DNA of 64,000 nucleotides from positions 38,514,966-38,578,965 of the forward strand of contig OY723408.1 in the NCBI GenBank assembly GCA_963210345.1, in the 5' to 3' direction. Position 1 is the stretch's first letter. The number at the start of each line of letters is the position of its first letter. This document shows, in pieces, positions 50,704 to 63,768 of this stretch. The translations under genes were made by a program, and so were the position numbers. Origin of the DNA: Inga oerstediana (taxonomy: Eukaryota; Streptophyta; Magnoliopsida; Fabales; Fabaceae). The notes under the pieces were generated by a model that saw only the letters and a program-made list of their open reading frames with translations, had not been told where the DNA came from and did not search any database.

Positions 50704-52297
50704 ATGATAGTTTGGTCCATGTCTCAGAATGGGATGAAAACCCACATATCTACTCAATTTTTCATGAGGATTCTAGATTGTCCAATAATGTCATCAGATT
50801 CATCTGTTTGGGCCCTTAACGGCCATGAACAAGATTTCATGAGGATTCTAGAATGTGCAATAATGTTGTCAAATTCTTCTGTTTTGGTCAAGTTCAAACG
50901 AATGAAAGTTTGAACACTGTCTCGGAATGGGGTACAAACCCACCTATCCACTCCATTTTTAATGAGAATTCTAGAATGTTCAGTAATGTTGTCAAATTCT
51001 TCTGTTTGGGTCGTGAACATCCACGAAAGTGATTTGGGATAATTTGTGGTCAAAAGAATGAAAGTTTGGTCACTGACTCAGAATGGGGTGAAAACCAACC
51101 TATGCACTCCATTTTTCATGAGGATTCTAGAATGTCCAATAATCTTGTCAAATTCATCTGTTTGGGCCCTTAACGGTCATGAACAAGATTTGGCCTTATT
51201 TGAGGTCTAAGAATGAAAGTTTGGATAATGTCTCAGAATAGGGTTAAAACCCACCTATCCACCCCATTTTTAATGAGGATTCTAGAAATTTCAATAATGT
51301 TGTCAAATTCATCTGTTTGGGTCCTCAACGGCCATTTGGGCTAATTTGAGGTCAAAAGAATGAAAGGTTGGTCACTGTCTCCGAATGGGATGAAAACCCA
51401 CCTATCCACTCCATTCTTAATGAGTATTCTAGAAATTTCAACAATGTTGCCAAATTCATCAGTTTCGGCCCTTAACGGCCACAAACAAAATTTGGGCTAG
51501 ATTGAGGTCAAAAGAATGAAAGTTTGGTCACTGTGTCGAAATAGGGTGAAAACCCACCTATCCACTCCATTTCTAATGAGGATTCTAGAAATTTCAATAA
51601 TGTTGTCAAATTCATCTGGTTGGGTCCTGAACGGCCACAAACGCGATTTGGGCTAATTTGAGGTCAAAAGAATGAAAGTTTGGTCACTGTCTCTCGGAAT
51701 GTGGTCAAAACCCACCTATCCACTCCATTTTTCAAGAGGATTCTAGATTGTCCAATAATTTTGTGAAATTGATCTGTTTGGTCCTGAACGGCCACATACG
51801 AGATTTGGGCTAATTTAAGTTTAAACGAATGAAAGTTTGAACACTTTCTCGGAATGGGGTGAAAATCCACCTATCCACTCCATTTTTAATGAGGATTCAA
51901 GAATGTTCAACAATGTTGTCAAATTCATCTGTTTGGGTCGTGAACGGACACGAACGCGATTTGGGCTAATTTGAGGTTAAAAGAATGAAAGTTTGGTCAC
52001 TGTCTCTCGGAATGTGGTCAAAACCCACCTATCCACTCCATTTTTCAAGAGGATTCTAGATTGTCCAATAATTTTGTGAAATTGATCTGTTTGGTCCTGA
52101 ACGGCCACATACGAGATTTGGGCTAATTTAAGTTTAAACGAATGAAAGTTTGAACACTTTCTCAGAATGGGGTTAAAATCCACCTATCCACTATATTTTT
52201 AATGAGGATTCTAGAATGTCTAATAATGTTGTCAATTTCATCTGTTTGGGTCCTGAACAAAGACGAAAGTGATTTGGGCTAATTTGAGATCCAAAGA
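50704..52297 (-). repeat. 1594-bp HOR, unit H1
   Basis: First complete HOR of array R. It differs from later units by CACGAAAGTGATTTGG (51015), AAAACCAACC (51091), AGAATAGGG (51235), AATTTGGGCTAGATTG (51489) and GGATTCAAGAATG (51893). It contains the two shortened monomers. I split units at ATGATAGTTTGGTCC by convention. Confidence 0.9.
50771..50968 (-). repeat. Shortened monomer pair (75 + 123 bp), HOR signature
   Basis: TTCTAG sites at 50771, 50846 and 50969 are spaced 75 and 123 bp instead of 156. The first has lost about 81 bp: AACAAGATTT joins directly to CATGAGGATTC, with TTT shared by both flanks. The second has lost about 33 bp between TTTTGGTC and AAGTTCAAACG. Both deletions occur in every complete copy of the HOR, so they predate its amplification. 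Confidence 0.9.
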
Positions 52298-53891
52298 ATG
52301 ATAGTTTGGTCCATGTCTCAGAATGGGATGAAAACCCACATATCTACTCAATTTTTCATGAGGATTCTAGATTGTCCAATAATGTCATCAGATTCATCTG
52401 TTTGGGCCCTTAACGGCCATGAACAAGATTTCATGAGGATTCTAGAATGTGCAATAATGTTGTCAAATTCTTCTGTTTTGGTCAAGTTCAAACGAATGAA
52501 AGTTTGAACACTGTCTCGGAATGGGGTACAAACCCACCTATCCACTCCATTTTTAATGAGAATTCTAGAATGTTCAGTAATGTTGTCAAATTCTTCTGTT
52601 TGGGTCGTGAACATCCACGAAAGTGTTTTGGGATAATTTGTGGTCAAAAGAATGAAAGTTTGGTCACTGACTCAGAATGGGGTGAAAACCCACCTATGCA
52701 CTCCATGTTTCATGAGGATTCTAGAATGTCCAATAATCTTGTCAAATTCATCTGTTTGGGCCCTTAACGGTCATGAACAAGATTTGGCCTTATTTGAGGT
52801 CTAAGAATGAAAGTTTGGATAATGTCTCAGAATGGGGTTAAAACCCACCTATCCACCCCATTTTTAATGAGGATTCTAGAAATTTCAATAATGTTGTCAA
52901 ATTCATCTGTTTGGGTCCTCAACGGCCATTTGGGCTAATTTGAGGTCAAAAGAATGAAAGGTTGGTCACTGTCTCCGAATGGGATGAAAACCCACCTATC
53001 CACTCCATTCTTAATGAGTATTCTAGAAATTTCAACAATGTTGCCAAATTCATCTGTTTCGGCCCTTAACGGCCACAAACAAAATTTATGCTAGTTTGAG
53101 GTCAAAAGAATGAAAGTTTGGTCACTGTGTCGAAATAGGGTGAAAACCCACCTATCCACTCCATTTCTAATGAGGATTCTAGAAATTTCAATAATGTTGT
53201 CAAATTCATCTGGTTGGGTCCTGAACGGCCACAAACGCGATTTGGGCTAATTTGAGGTCAAAAGAATGAAAGTTTGGTCACTGTCTCTCGGAATGTGGTC
53301 AAAACCCACCTATCCACTCCATTTTTCAAGAGGATTCTAGATTGTCCAATAATTTTGTGAAATTGATCTGTTTGGTCCTGAACGGCCACATACGAGATTT
53401 GGGCTAATTTAAGTTTAAACGAATGAAAGTTTGAACACTTTCTCGGAATGGGGTGAAAATCCACCTATCCACTCCATTTTTAATGAGGATTCTAGAATGT
53501 TCAACAATGTTGTCAAATTCATCTGTTTGGGTCGTGAACGGACACGAACGCGATTTGGGCTAATTTGAGGTTAAAAGAATGAAAGTTTGGTCACTGTCTC
53601 TCGGAATGTGGTCAAAACCCACCTATCCACTCCATTTTTCAAGAGGATTCTAGATTGTCCAATAATTTTGTGAAATTGATCTGTTTGGTCCTGAACGGCC
53701 ACATACGAGATTTGGGCTAATTTAAGTTTAAACGAATGAAAGTTTGAACACTTTCTCAGAATGGGGTTAAAATCCACCTATCCACTATATTTTTAATGAG
53801 GATTCTAGAATGTCTAATAATGTTGTCAATTTCATCTGTTTGGGTCCTGAACAAAGACGAAAGTGATTTGGGCTAATTTGAGATCCAAAGA
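52298..53891 (-). repeat. 1594-bp HOR, unit H2
   Basis: Near-identical to H3 and H4. Its private variant CACGAAAGTGTTTTGGG (52617) removes a stop and opens a 106-codon frame; the same variant is in H6 and nowhere else among the units. Upstream it is preceded by TTTCTCAGAATGG and AATGTCTAATAATG. Confidence 0.9.
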
Positions 53892-55485
53892 ATGATAGTT
53901 TGGTCCATGTCTCAGAATGGGATGAAAACCCACATATCTACTCAATTTTTCATGAGGATTCTAGATTGTCCAATAATGTCATCAGATTCATCTGTTTGGG
54001 CCCTTAACGGCCATGAACAAGATTTCATGAGGATTCTAGAATGTGCAATAATGTTGTCAAATTCTTCTGTTTTGGTCAAGTTCAAACGAATGAAAGTTTG
54101 AACACTGTCTCGGAATGGGGTACAAACCCACCTATCCACTCCATTTTTAATGAGAATTCTAGAATGTTCAGTAATGTTGTCAAATTCTTCTGTTTGGGTC
54201 GTGAACATCCACGAAAGTGATTTGGGATAATTTGTGGTCAAAAGAATGAAAGTTTGGTCACTGACTCAGAATGGGGTGAAAACCCACCTATGCACTCCAT
54301 GTTTCATGAGGATTCTAGAATGTCCAATAATCTTGTCAAATTCATCTGTTTGGGCCCTTAACGGTCATGAACAAGATTTGGCCTTATTTGAGGTCTAAGA
54401 ATGAAAGTTTGGATAATGTCTCAGAATGGGGTTAAAACCCACCTATCCACCCCATTTTTAATGAGGATTCTAGAAATTTCAATAATGTTGTCAAATTCAT
54501 CTGTTTGGGTCCTCAACGGCCATTTGGGCTAATTTGAGGTCAAAAGAATGAAAGGTTGGTCACTGTCTCCGAATGGGATGAAAACCCACCTATCCACTCC
54601 ATTCTTAATGAGTATTCTAGAAATTTCAACAATGTTGCCAAATTCATCTGTTTCGGCCCTTAACGGCCACAAACAAAATTTATGCTAGTTTGAGGTCAAA
54701 AGAATGAAAGTTTGGTCACTGTGTCGAAATAGGGTGAAAACCCACCTATCCACTCCATTTCTAATGAGGATTCTAGAAATTTCAATAATGTTGTCAAATT
54801 CATCTGGTTGGGTCCTGAACGGCCACAAACGCGATTTGGGCTAATTTGAGGTCAAAAGAATGAAAGTTTGGTCACTGTCTCTCGGAATGTGGTCAAAACC
54901 CACCTATCCACTCCATTTTTCAAGAGGATTCTAGATTGTCCAATAATTTTGTGAAATTGATCTGTTTGGTCCTGAACGGCCACATACGAGATTTGGGCTA
55001 ATTTAAGTTTAAACGAATGAAAGTTTGAACACTTTCTCGGAATGGGGTGAAAATCCACCTATCCACTCCATTTTTAATGAGGATTCTAGAATGTTCAACA
55101 ATGTTGTCAAATTCATCTGTTTGGGTCGTGAACGGACACGAACGCGATTTGGGCTAATTTGAGGTTAAAAGAATGAAAGTTTGGTCACTGTCTCTCGGAA
55201 TGTGGTCAAAACCCACCTATCCACTCCATTTTTCAAGAGGATTCTAGATTGTCCAATAATTTTGTGAAATTGATCTGTTTGGTCCTGAACGGCCACATAC
55301 GAGATTTGGGCTAATTTAAGTTTAAACGAATGAAAGTTTGAACACTTTCTCAGAATGGGGTTAAAATCCACCTATCCACTATATTTTTAATGAGGATTCT
55401 AGAATGTCTAATAATGTTGTCAATTTCATCTGTTTGGGTCCTGAACAAAGACGAAAGTGATTTGGGCTAATTTGAGATCCAAAGA
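53892..55485 (-). repeat. 1594-bp HOR, unit H3
   Basis: Standard unit with the H2-type differences from H1 (AATTTATGCTAGTTTG, CATGTTTCATG). No private variant was noticed. Confidence 0.9.
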
Positions 55486-57079
55486 ATGATAGTTTGGTCC
55501 ATGTCTCAGAATGGGATGAAAACCCACATATCTACTCAATTTTTCATGAGGATTCTAGATTGTCCAATAATGTCATCAGATTCATCTGTTTGGGCCCTTA
55601 ACGGCCATGAACAAGATTTCATGAGGATTCTAGAATGTGCAATAATGTTGTCAAATTCTTCTGTTTTGGTCAAGTTCAAACGAATGAAAGTTTGAACACT
55701 GTCTCGGAATGGGGTACAAACCCACCTATCCACTCCATTTTTAATGAGAATTCTAGAATGTTCAGTAATGTTGTCAAATTCTTCTGTTTGGGTCGTGAAC
55801 ATCCACGAAAGTGATTTGGGATAATTTGTGGTCAAAAGAATGAAAGTTTGGTCACTGACTCAGAATGGGGTGAAAACCCACCTATGCACTCCATGTTTCA
55901 TGAGGATTCTAGAATGTCCAATAATCTTGTCAAATTCATCTGTTTGGGCCCTTAACGGTCATGAACAAGATTTGGCCTTATTTGAGGTCTAAGAATGAAA
56001 GTTTGGATAATGTCTCAGAATGGGGTTAAAACCCACCTATCCACCCCATTTTTAATGAGGATTCTAGAAATTTCAATAATGTTGTCAAATTCATCTGTTT
56101 GGGTCCTCAACGGCCATTTGGGCTAATTTGAGGTCAAAAGAATGAAAGGTTGGTCACTGTCTCCGAATGGGATGAAAACCCACCTATCCACTCCATTCTT
56201 AATGAGTATTCTAGAAATTTCAACAATGTTGCCAAATTCATCTGTTTCGGCCCTTAACGGCCACAAACAAAATTTATGCTAGTTTGAGGTCAAAAGAATG
56301 AAAGTTTGGTCACTGTGTCGAAATAGGGTGAAAACCCACCTATCCACTCCATTTCTAATGAGGATTCTAGAAATTTCAATAATGTTGTCAAATTCATCTG
56401 GTTGGGTCCTGAACGGCCACAAACGCGATTTGGGCTAATTTGAGGTCAAAAGAATGAAAGTTTGGTCACTGTCTCTCGGAATGTGGTCAAAACCCACCTA
56501 TCCACTCCATTTTTCAAGAGGATTCTAGATTGTCCAATAATTTTGTGAAATTGATCTGTTTGGTCCTGAACGGCCACATACGAGATTTGGGCTAATTTAA
56601 GTTTAAACGAATGAAAGTTTGAACACTTTCTCGGAATGGGGTGAAAATCCACCTATCCACTCCATTTTTAATGAGGATTCTAGAATGTTCAACAATGTTG
56701 TCAAATTCATCTGTTTGGGTCGTGAACGGACACGAACGCGATTTGGGCTAATTTGAGGTTAAAAGAATGAAAGTTTGGTCACTGTCTCTCGGAATGTGGT
56801 CAAAACCCACCTATCCACTCCATTTTTCAAGAGGATTCTAGATTGTCCAATAATTTTGTGAAATTGATCTGTTTGGTCCTGAACGGCCACATACGAGATT
56901 TGGGCTAATTTAAGTTTAAACGAATGAAAGTTTGAACACTTTCTCAGAATGGGGTTAAAATCCACCTATCCACTATATTTTTAATGAGGATTCTAGAATG
57001 TCTAATAATGTTGTCAATTTCATCTGTTTGGGTCCTGAACAAAGACGAAAGTGATTTGGGCTAATTTGAGATCCAAAGA
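55486..57079 (-). repeat. 1594-bp HOR, unit H4
   Basis: Standard unit, indistinguishable from H3 in the lines I compared. Confidence 0.9.
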
Positions 57080-58986
57080 ATGATAGTTTGGTCCATGTCT
57101 CAGAATTTGATGAAAACCCACATATCTACTCAATTTTTCATGAGGATTCTAGATTGTCCAATAATGTCATCAGATTCATCTGTTTGGGCCCTTAACGGCC
57201 ATGAACAAGATTTCATGAGGATTCTAGAATGTGCAATAATGTTGTCAAATTCTTCTGTTTTGGTCAAGTTCAAACGAATGAAAGTTTGAACACTGTCTCG
57301 GAATGGGGTACAAACCCACCTATCCACTCCATTTTTAATGAGAATTCTAGAATGTTCAGTAATGTTGTCAAATTCTTCTGTTTGGGTCGTGAACATCCAC
57401 GAAAGTGATTTGGGATAATTTGTGGTCAAAAGAATGAAAGTTTGGTCACTGACTCAGAATGGGGTGAAAACCCACCTATGCACTCCATGTTTCATGAGGA
57501 TTCTAGAATGTCCAATAATCTTGTCAAATTCATCTGTTTGGGCCCTTAACGGTCATGAACAAGATTTGGCCTTATTTGAGGTCTAAGAATGAAAGTTTGG
57601 ATAATGTCTCAGAATGGGGTTAAAACCCACCTATCCACCCCATTTTTAATGAGGATTCTAGAAATTTCAATAATGTTGTCAAATTCATCTGTTTGGGTCC
57701 TCAACGGCCATTTGGGCTAATTTGAGGTCAAAAGAATGAAAGGTTGGTCACTGTCTGCGAATGGGATGAAAACCCACCTATCCACTCCATTCTTAATGAG
57801 TATTCTAGAAATTTCAACAATGTTGCCAAATTCATCTGTTTCGGCCCTTAACGGCCACAAACAAAATTTGTGCTAGTTTGAGGTCAAAAGAATGAAAGTT
57901 TGGTCACTGTGTCGAAATAGGGTGAAAACCCACCTATCCACTCCATTTCTAATGAGGATTCTAGAAATTTCAATAATGTTGTCAAATTCATCTGGTTGGG
58001 TCCTGAACGGCCACAAACGCGATTTGGGCTAATTTGAGGTCAAAAGAATGAAAGTTTGGTCACTGTCTCTCGGAATGTGGTCAAAACCCACCTATCCACT
58101 CCATTTTTCAAGAGGATTCTAGATTGTCCAATAATTTTGCGAAATTGATCTGTTTGGTCCTGAACGGCCACATTCGAGATTTGGGCTAATTTAAGTTTAA
58201 ACGAATGAAAGTTTGAACACTTTCTCGGAATGGGGTTAAAATCCACCTATCCACTCCATTTTTAATGAGGATTCTAGAATGTTCAACAATGTTGTCAAAT
58301 TCATCTGTTTGGGTCGTGAACGGACACGAACGCGATTTGGGCTAATTTGAGGTCAAAAGAATGAAAGTTTGGTCACTGTCTCTCGGAATGTGGTCAAAAC
58401 CCACCTATCCACTCCATTTTCCATGTGGATTCTAGATTGTCCAATTATTATGTAAAATTCATCTGTTTGGACCTGAACGGCCACATTCGCGATTTAGGCT
58501 AATTTTATATCAAAATAGTGAAAGTTTGGTCCATGTCTCGGAATGGGGTGAAAACCCACCTATCGACTCAATTTCTCTTGAGGATTCTAGATTGTCCAAT
58601 AATGTCTTCAAATTCATCTGGTTTGGTCCTGAACGGCCACAAACGCGATTTGGGCTAATTTGAGGTCAAAAGAATGAAAGTTTGGTCACTGTCTCTCGGA
58701 ATGTGGTCAAAACCCACCTATCCACTCCATTTTTCAAGAGGATTCTAGATTGTCCAATAATTTTGTGAAATTGATCTGTTTGGTCCTGAACGGCCACATA
58801 CGAGATTTGGGCTAATTTAAGTTTAAACGAATGAAAGTTTGAACACTTTCTCGGAATGGGGTTAAAATCCACCTATCCACTATATTTTTAATGAGGATTC
58901 TAGAATGTCCAATAATGTTGTCAATTTCATCTGTTTGGGTCCTGAACAAAGACGAAAGTGATTTGGGCTAATTTGAGATCCAAAGA
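57080..58986 (-). repeat. 1907-bp expanded HOR, unit H5
   Basis: The standard unit plus an extra monomer pair. Private variants are CAGAATTTGATG (57105, shared only with H9), CTGTCTGCGAATGG (57752), AATTTGTGCTAG (57866) and TTTTGCGAAATTG (58135). The extra 313 bp equals 158 + 155. Confidence 0.9.
58350..58662 (-). repeat. Extra monomer pair (158 + 155 bp), second occurrence
   Basis: This pair makes H5 longer than its neighbours and corresponds to 50067-50379. It could be an ancestral pair lost from the 1594-bp units or a later gain; its high divergence from its neighbours favours an older pair lost in most units. Confidence 0.75.
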
Positions 58987-60580
58987 ATGATAGTTTGGTC
59001 CATGTCTCAGAATGGGATGAAAACCCACATATCTACTCAATTTTTCATGAGGATTCTAGATTGTCCAATAATGTCATCAGATTCATCTGTTTGGGCCCTT
59101 AACGGCCATGAACAAGATTTCATGAGGATTCTAGAATGTGCAATAATGTTGTCAAATTCTTCTGTTTTGGTCAAGTTCAAACGAATGAAAGTTTGAACAC
59201 TGTCTCGGAATGGGGTACAAACCCACCTATCCACTCCATTTTTAATGAGAATTCTAGAATGTTCAGTAATGTTGTCAAATTCTTCTGTTTGGGTCGTGAA
59301 CATCCACGAAAGTGTTTTGGGATAATTTGTGGTCAAAAGAATGAAAGTTTGGTCACTGACTCAGAATGGGGTGAAAACCCACCTATGCACTCCATGTTTC
59401 ATGAGGATTCTAGAATGTCCAATAATCTTGTCAAATTCATCTGTTTGGGCCCTTAACGGTCATGAACAAGATTTGGCCTTATTTGAGGTCTAAGAATGAA
59501 AGTTTGGATAATGTCTCAGAATGGGGTTAAAACCCACCTATCCACCCCATTTTTAATGAGGATTCTAGAAATTTCAATAATGTTGTCAAATTCATCTGTT
59601 TGGGTCCTCAACGGCCATTTGGGCTAATTTGAGGTCAAAAGAATGAAAGGTTGGTCACTGTCTCCGAATGGGATGAAAACCCACCTATCCACTCCATTCT
59701 TAATGAGTATTCTAGAAATTTCAACAATGTTGCCAAATTCATCTGTTTCGGCCCTTAACGGCCACAAACAAAATTTATGCTAGTTTGAGGTCAAAAGAAT
59801 GAAAGTTTGGTCACTGTGTCGAAATAGGGTGAAAACCCACCTATCCACTCCATTTCTAATGAGGATTCTAGAAATTTCAATAATGTTGTCAAATTCATCT
59901 GGTTGGGTCCTGAACGGCCACAAACGCGATTTGGGCTAATTTGAGGTCAAAAGAATGAAAGTTTGGTCACTGTCTCTCGGAATGTGGTCAAAACCCACCT
60001 ATCCACTCCATTTTTCAAGAGGATTCTAGATTGTCCAATAATTTTGTGAAATTGATCTGTTTGGTCCTGAACGGCCACATACGAGATTTGGGCTAATTTA
60101 AGTTTAAACGAATGAAAGTTTGAACACTTTCTCGGAATGGGGTGAAAATCCACCTATCCACTCCATTTTTAATGAGGATTCTAGAATGTTCAACAATGTT
60201 GTCAAATTCATCTGTTTGGGTCGTGAACGGACACGAACGCGATTTGGGCTAATTTGAGGTTAAAAGAATGAAAGTTTGGTCACTGTCTCTCGGAATGTGG
60301 TCAAAACCCACCTATCCACTCCATTTTTCAAGAGGATTCTAGATTGTCCAATAATTTTGTGAAATTGATCTGTTTGGTCCTGAACGGCCACATACGAGAT
60401 TTGGGCTAATTTAAGTTTAAACGAATGAAAGTTTGAACACTTTCTCAGAATGGGGTTAAAATCCACCTATCCACTATATTTTTAATGAGGATTCTAGAAT
60501 GTCTAATAATGTTGTCAATTTCATCTGTTTGGGTCCTGAACAAAGACGAAAGTGATTTGGGCTAATTTGAGATCCAAAGA
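58987..60580 (-). repeat. 1594-bp HOR, unit H6 (chimeric left edge)
   Basis: It carries the H2 variant CACGAAAGTGTTTTGGG (59306), while the sequence just upstream matches the flank of H1 (TTTCTCGGAATGG and AATGTCCAATAATG), not that of H2. The switch lies between about 58910 and 59314. Confidence 0.9.
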
Positions 60581-62174
60581 ATGATAGTTTGGTCCATGTC
60601 TCAGAATGGGATGAAAACCCACATATCTACTCAATTTTTCATGAGGATTCTAGATTGTCCAATAATGTCATCAGATTCATCTGTTTGGGCCCTTAACGGC
60701 CATGAACAAGATTTCATGAGGATTCTAGAATGTGCAATAATGTTGTCAAATTCTTCTGTTTTGGTCAAGTTCAAACGAATGAAAGTTTGAACACTGTCTC
60801 GGAATGGGGTACAAACCCACCTATCCACTCCATTTTTAATGAGAATTCTAGAATGTTCAGTAATGTTGTCAAATTCTTCTGTTTGGGTCGTGAACATCCA
60901 CGAAAGTGATTTGGGATAATTTGTGGTCAAAAGAATGAAAGTTTGGTCACTGACTCAGAATGGGGTGAAAACCCACCTATGCACTCCATGTTTCATGAGG
61001 ATTCTAGAATGTCCAATAATCTTGTCAAATTCATCTGTTTGGGCCCTTAACGGTCATGAACAAGATTTGGCCTTATTTGAGGTCTAAGAATGAAAGTTTG
61101 GATAATGTCTCAGAATGGGGTTAAAACCCACCTATCCACCCCATTTTTAATGAGGATTCTAGAAATTTCAATAATGTTGTCAAATTCATCTGTTTGGGTC
61201 CTCAACGGCCATTTGGGCTAATTTGAGGTCAAAAGAATGAAAGGTTGGTCACTGTCTCCGAATGGGATGAAAACCCACCTATCCACTCCATTCTTAATGA
61301 GTATTCTAGAAATTTCAACAATGTTGCCAAATTCATCTGTTTCGGCCCTTAACGGCCACAAACAAAATTTATGCTAGTTTGAGGTCAAAAGAATGAAAGT
61401 TTGGTCACTGTGTCGAAATAGGGTGAAAACCCACCTATCCACTCCATTTCTAATGAGGATTCTAGAAATTTCAATAATGTTGTCAAATTCATCTGGTTGG
61501 GTCCTGAACGGCCACAAACGCGATTTGGGCTAATTTGAGGTCAAAAGAATGAAAGTTTGGTCACTGTCTCTCGGAATGTGGTCAAAACCCACCTATCCAC
61601 TCCATTTTTCAAGAGGATTCTAGATTGTCCAATAATTTTGTGAAATTGATCTGTTTGGTCCTGAACGGCCACATACGAGATTTGGGCTAATTTAAGTTTA
61701 AACGAATGAAAGTTTGAACACTTTCTCGGAATGGGGTGAAAATCCACCTATCCACTCCATTTTTAATGAGGATTCTAGAATGTTCAACAATGTTGTCAAA
61801 TTCATCTGTTTGGGTCGTGAACGGACACGAACGCGATTTGGGCTAATTTGAGGTTAAAAGAATGAAAGTTTGGTCACTGTCTCTCGGAATGTGGTCAAAA
61901 CCCACCTATCCACTCCATTTTTCAAGAGGATTCTAGATTGTCCAATAATTTTGTGAAATTGATCTGTTTGGTCCTGAACGGCCACATACGAGATTTGGGC
62001 TAATTTAAGTTTAAACGAATGAAAGTTTGAACACTTTCTCAGAATGGGGTTAAAATCCACCTATCCACTATATTTTTAATGAGGATTCTAGAATGTCTAA
62101 TAATGTTGTCAATTTCATCTGTTTGGGTCCTGAACAAAGACGAAAGTGATTTGGGCTAATTTGAGATCCAAAGA
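60581..62174 (-). repeat. 1594-bp HOR, unit H7
   Basis: Standard unit corresponding to H3 at offset 6689. Confidence 0.9.
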
Positions 62175-63768
62175 ATGATAGTTTGGTCCATGTCTCAGAA
62201 TGGGATGAAAACCCACATATCTACTCAATTTTTCATGAGGATTCTAGATTGTCCAATAATGTCATCAGATTCATCTGTTTGGGCCCTTAACGGCCATGAA
62301 CAAGATTTCATGAGGATTCTAGAATGTGCAATAATGTTGTCAAATTCTTCTGTTTTGGTCAAGTTCAAACGAATGAAAGTTTGAACACTGTCTCGGAATG
62401 GGGTACAAACCCACCTATCCACTCCATTTTTAATGAGAATTCTAGAATGTTCAGTAATGTTGTCAAATTCTTCTGTTTGGGTCGTGAACATCCACGAAAG
62501 TGATTTGGGATAATTTGTGGTCAAAAGAATGAAAGTTTGGTCACTGACTCAGAATGGGGTGAAAACCCACCTATGCACTCCATGTTTCATGAGGATTCTA
62601 GAATGTCCAATAATCTTGTCAAATTCATCTGTTTGGGCCCTTAACGGTCATGAACAAGATTTGGCCTTATTTGAGGTCTAAGAATGAAAGTTTGGATAAT
62701 GTCTCAGAATGGGGTTAAAACCCACCTATCCACCCCATTTTTAATGAGGATTCTAGAAATTTCAATAATGTTGTCAAATTCATCTGTTTGGGTCCTCAAC
62801 GGCCATTTGGGCTAATTTGAGGTCAAAAGAATGAAAGGTTGGTCACTGTCTCCGAATGGGATGAAAACCCACCTATCCACTCCATTCTTAATGAGTATTC
62901 TAGAAATTTCAACAATGTTGCCAAATTCATCTGTTTCGGCCCTTAACGGCCACAAACAAAATTTATGCTAGTTTGAGGTCAAAAGAATGAAAGTTTGGTC
63001 ACTGTGTCGAAATAGGGTGAAAACCCACCTATCCACTCCATTTCTAATGAGGATTCTAGAAATTTCAATAATGTTGTCAAATTCATCTGGTTGGGTCCTG
63101 AACGGCCACAAACGCGATTTGGGCTAATTTGAGGTCAAAAGAATGAAAGTTTGGTCACTGTCTCTCGGAATGTGGTCAAAACCCACCTATCCACTCCATT
63201 TTTCAAGAGGATTCTAGATTGTCCAATAATTTTGTGAAATTGATCTGTTTGGTCCTGAACGGCCACATACGAGATTTGGGCTAATTTAAGTTTAAACGAA
63301 TGAAAGTTTGAACACTTTCTCGGAATGGGGTGAAAATCCACCTATCCACTCCATTTTTAATGAGGATTCTAGAATGTTCAACAATGTTGTCAAATTCATC
63401 TGTTTGGGTCGTGAACGGACACGAACGCGATTTGGGCTAATTTGAGGTTAAAAGAATGAAAGTTTGGTCACTGTCTCTCGGAATGTGGTCAAAACCCACC
63501 TATCCACTCCATTTTTCAAGAGGATTCTAGATTGTCCAATAATTTTGTGAAATTGATCTGTTTGGTCCTGAACGGCCACATACGAGATTTGGGCTAATTT
63601 AAGTTTAAACGAATGAAAGTTTGAACACTTTCTCAGAATGGGGTTAAAATCCACCTATCCACTATATTTTTAATGAGGATTCTAGAATGTCTAATAATGT
63701 TGTCAATTTCATCTGTTTGGGTCCTGAACAAAGACGAAAGTGATTTGGGCTAATTTGAGATCCAAAGA
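62175..63768 (-). repeat. 1594-bp HOR, unit H8
   Basis: Standard unit corresponding to H4 at offset 6689. Confidence 0.9.

Larger units (their letters stand above)
52298..58986 (-). repeat. Second-level repeat, 6689 bp, first copy (H2-H5)
   Basis: H2, H3, H4 and expanded H5 form a block that restarts at 58987. Two independent private markers repeat at exactly this distance: GTGTTTTGGG (H2 and H6) and CAGAATTTGATG (H5 and H9). The length is 4 x 1594 + 313 bp. Confidence 0.85.

Noticed and set aside
52447..52767. 106-codon plus-strand frame in H2 and H6
   Set aside because: It exists only because one substitution (GTGATTTGG to GTGTTTTGG) removes a stop. The other HOR units are interrupted at this point.
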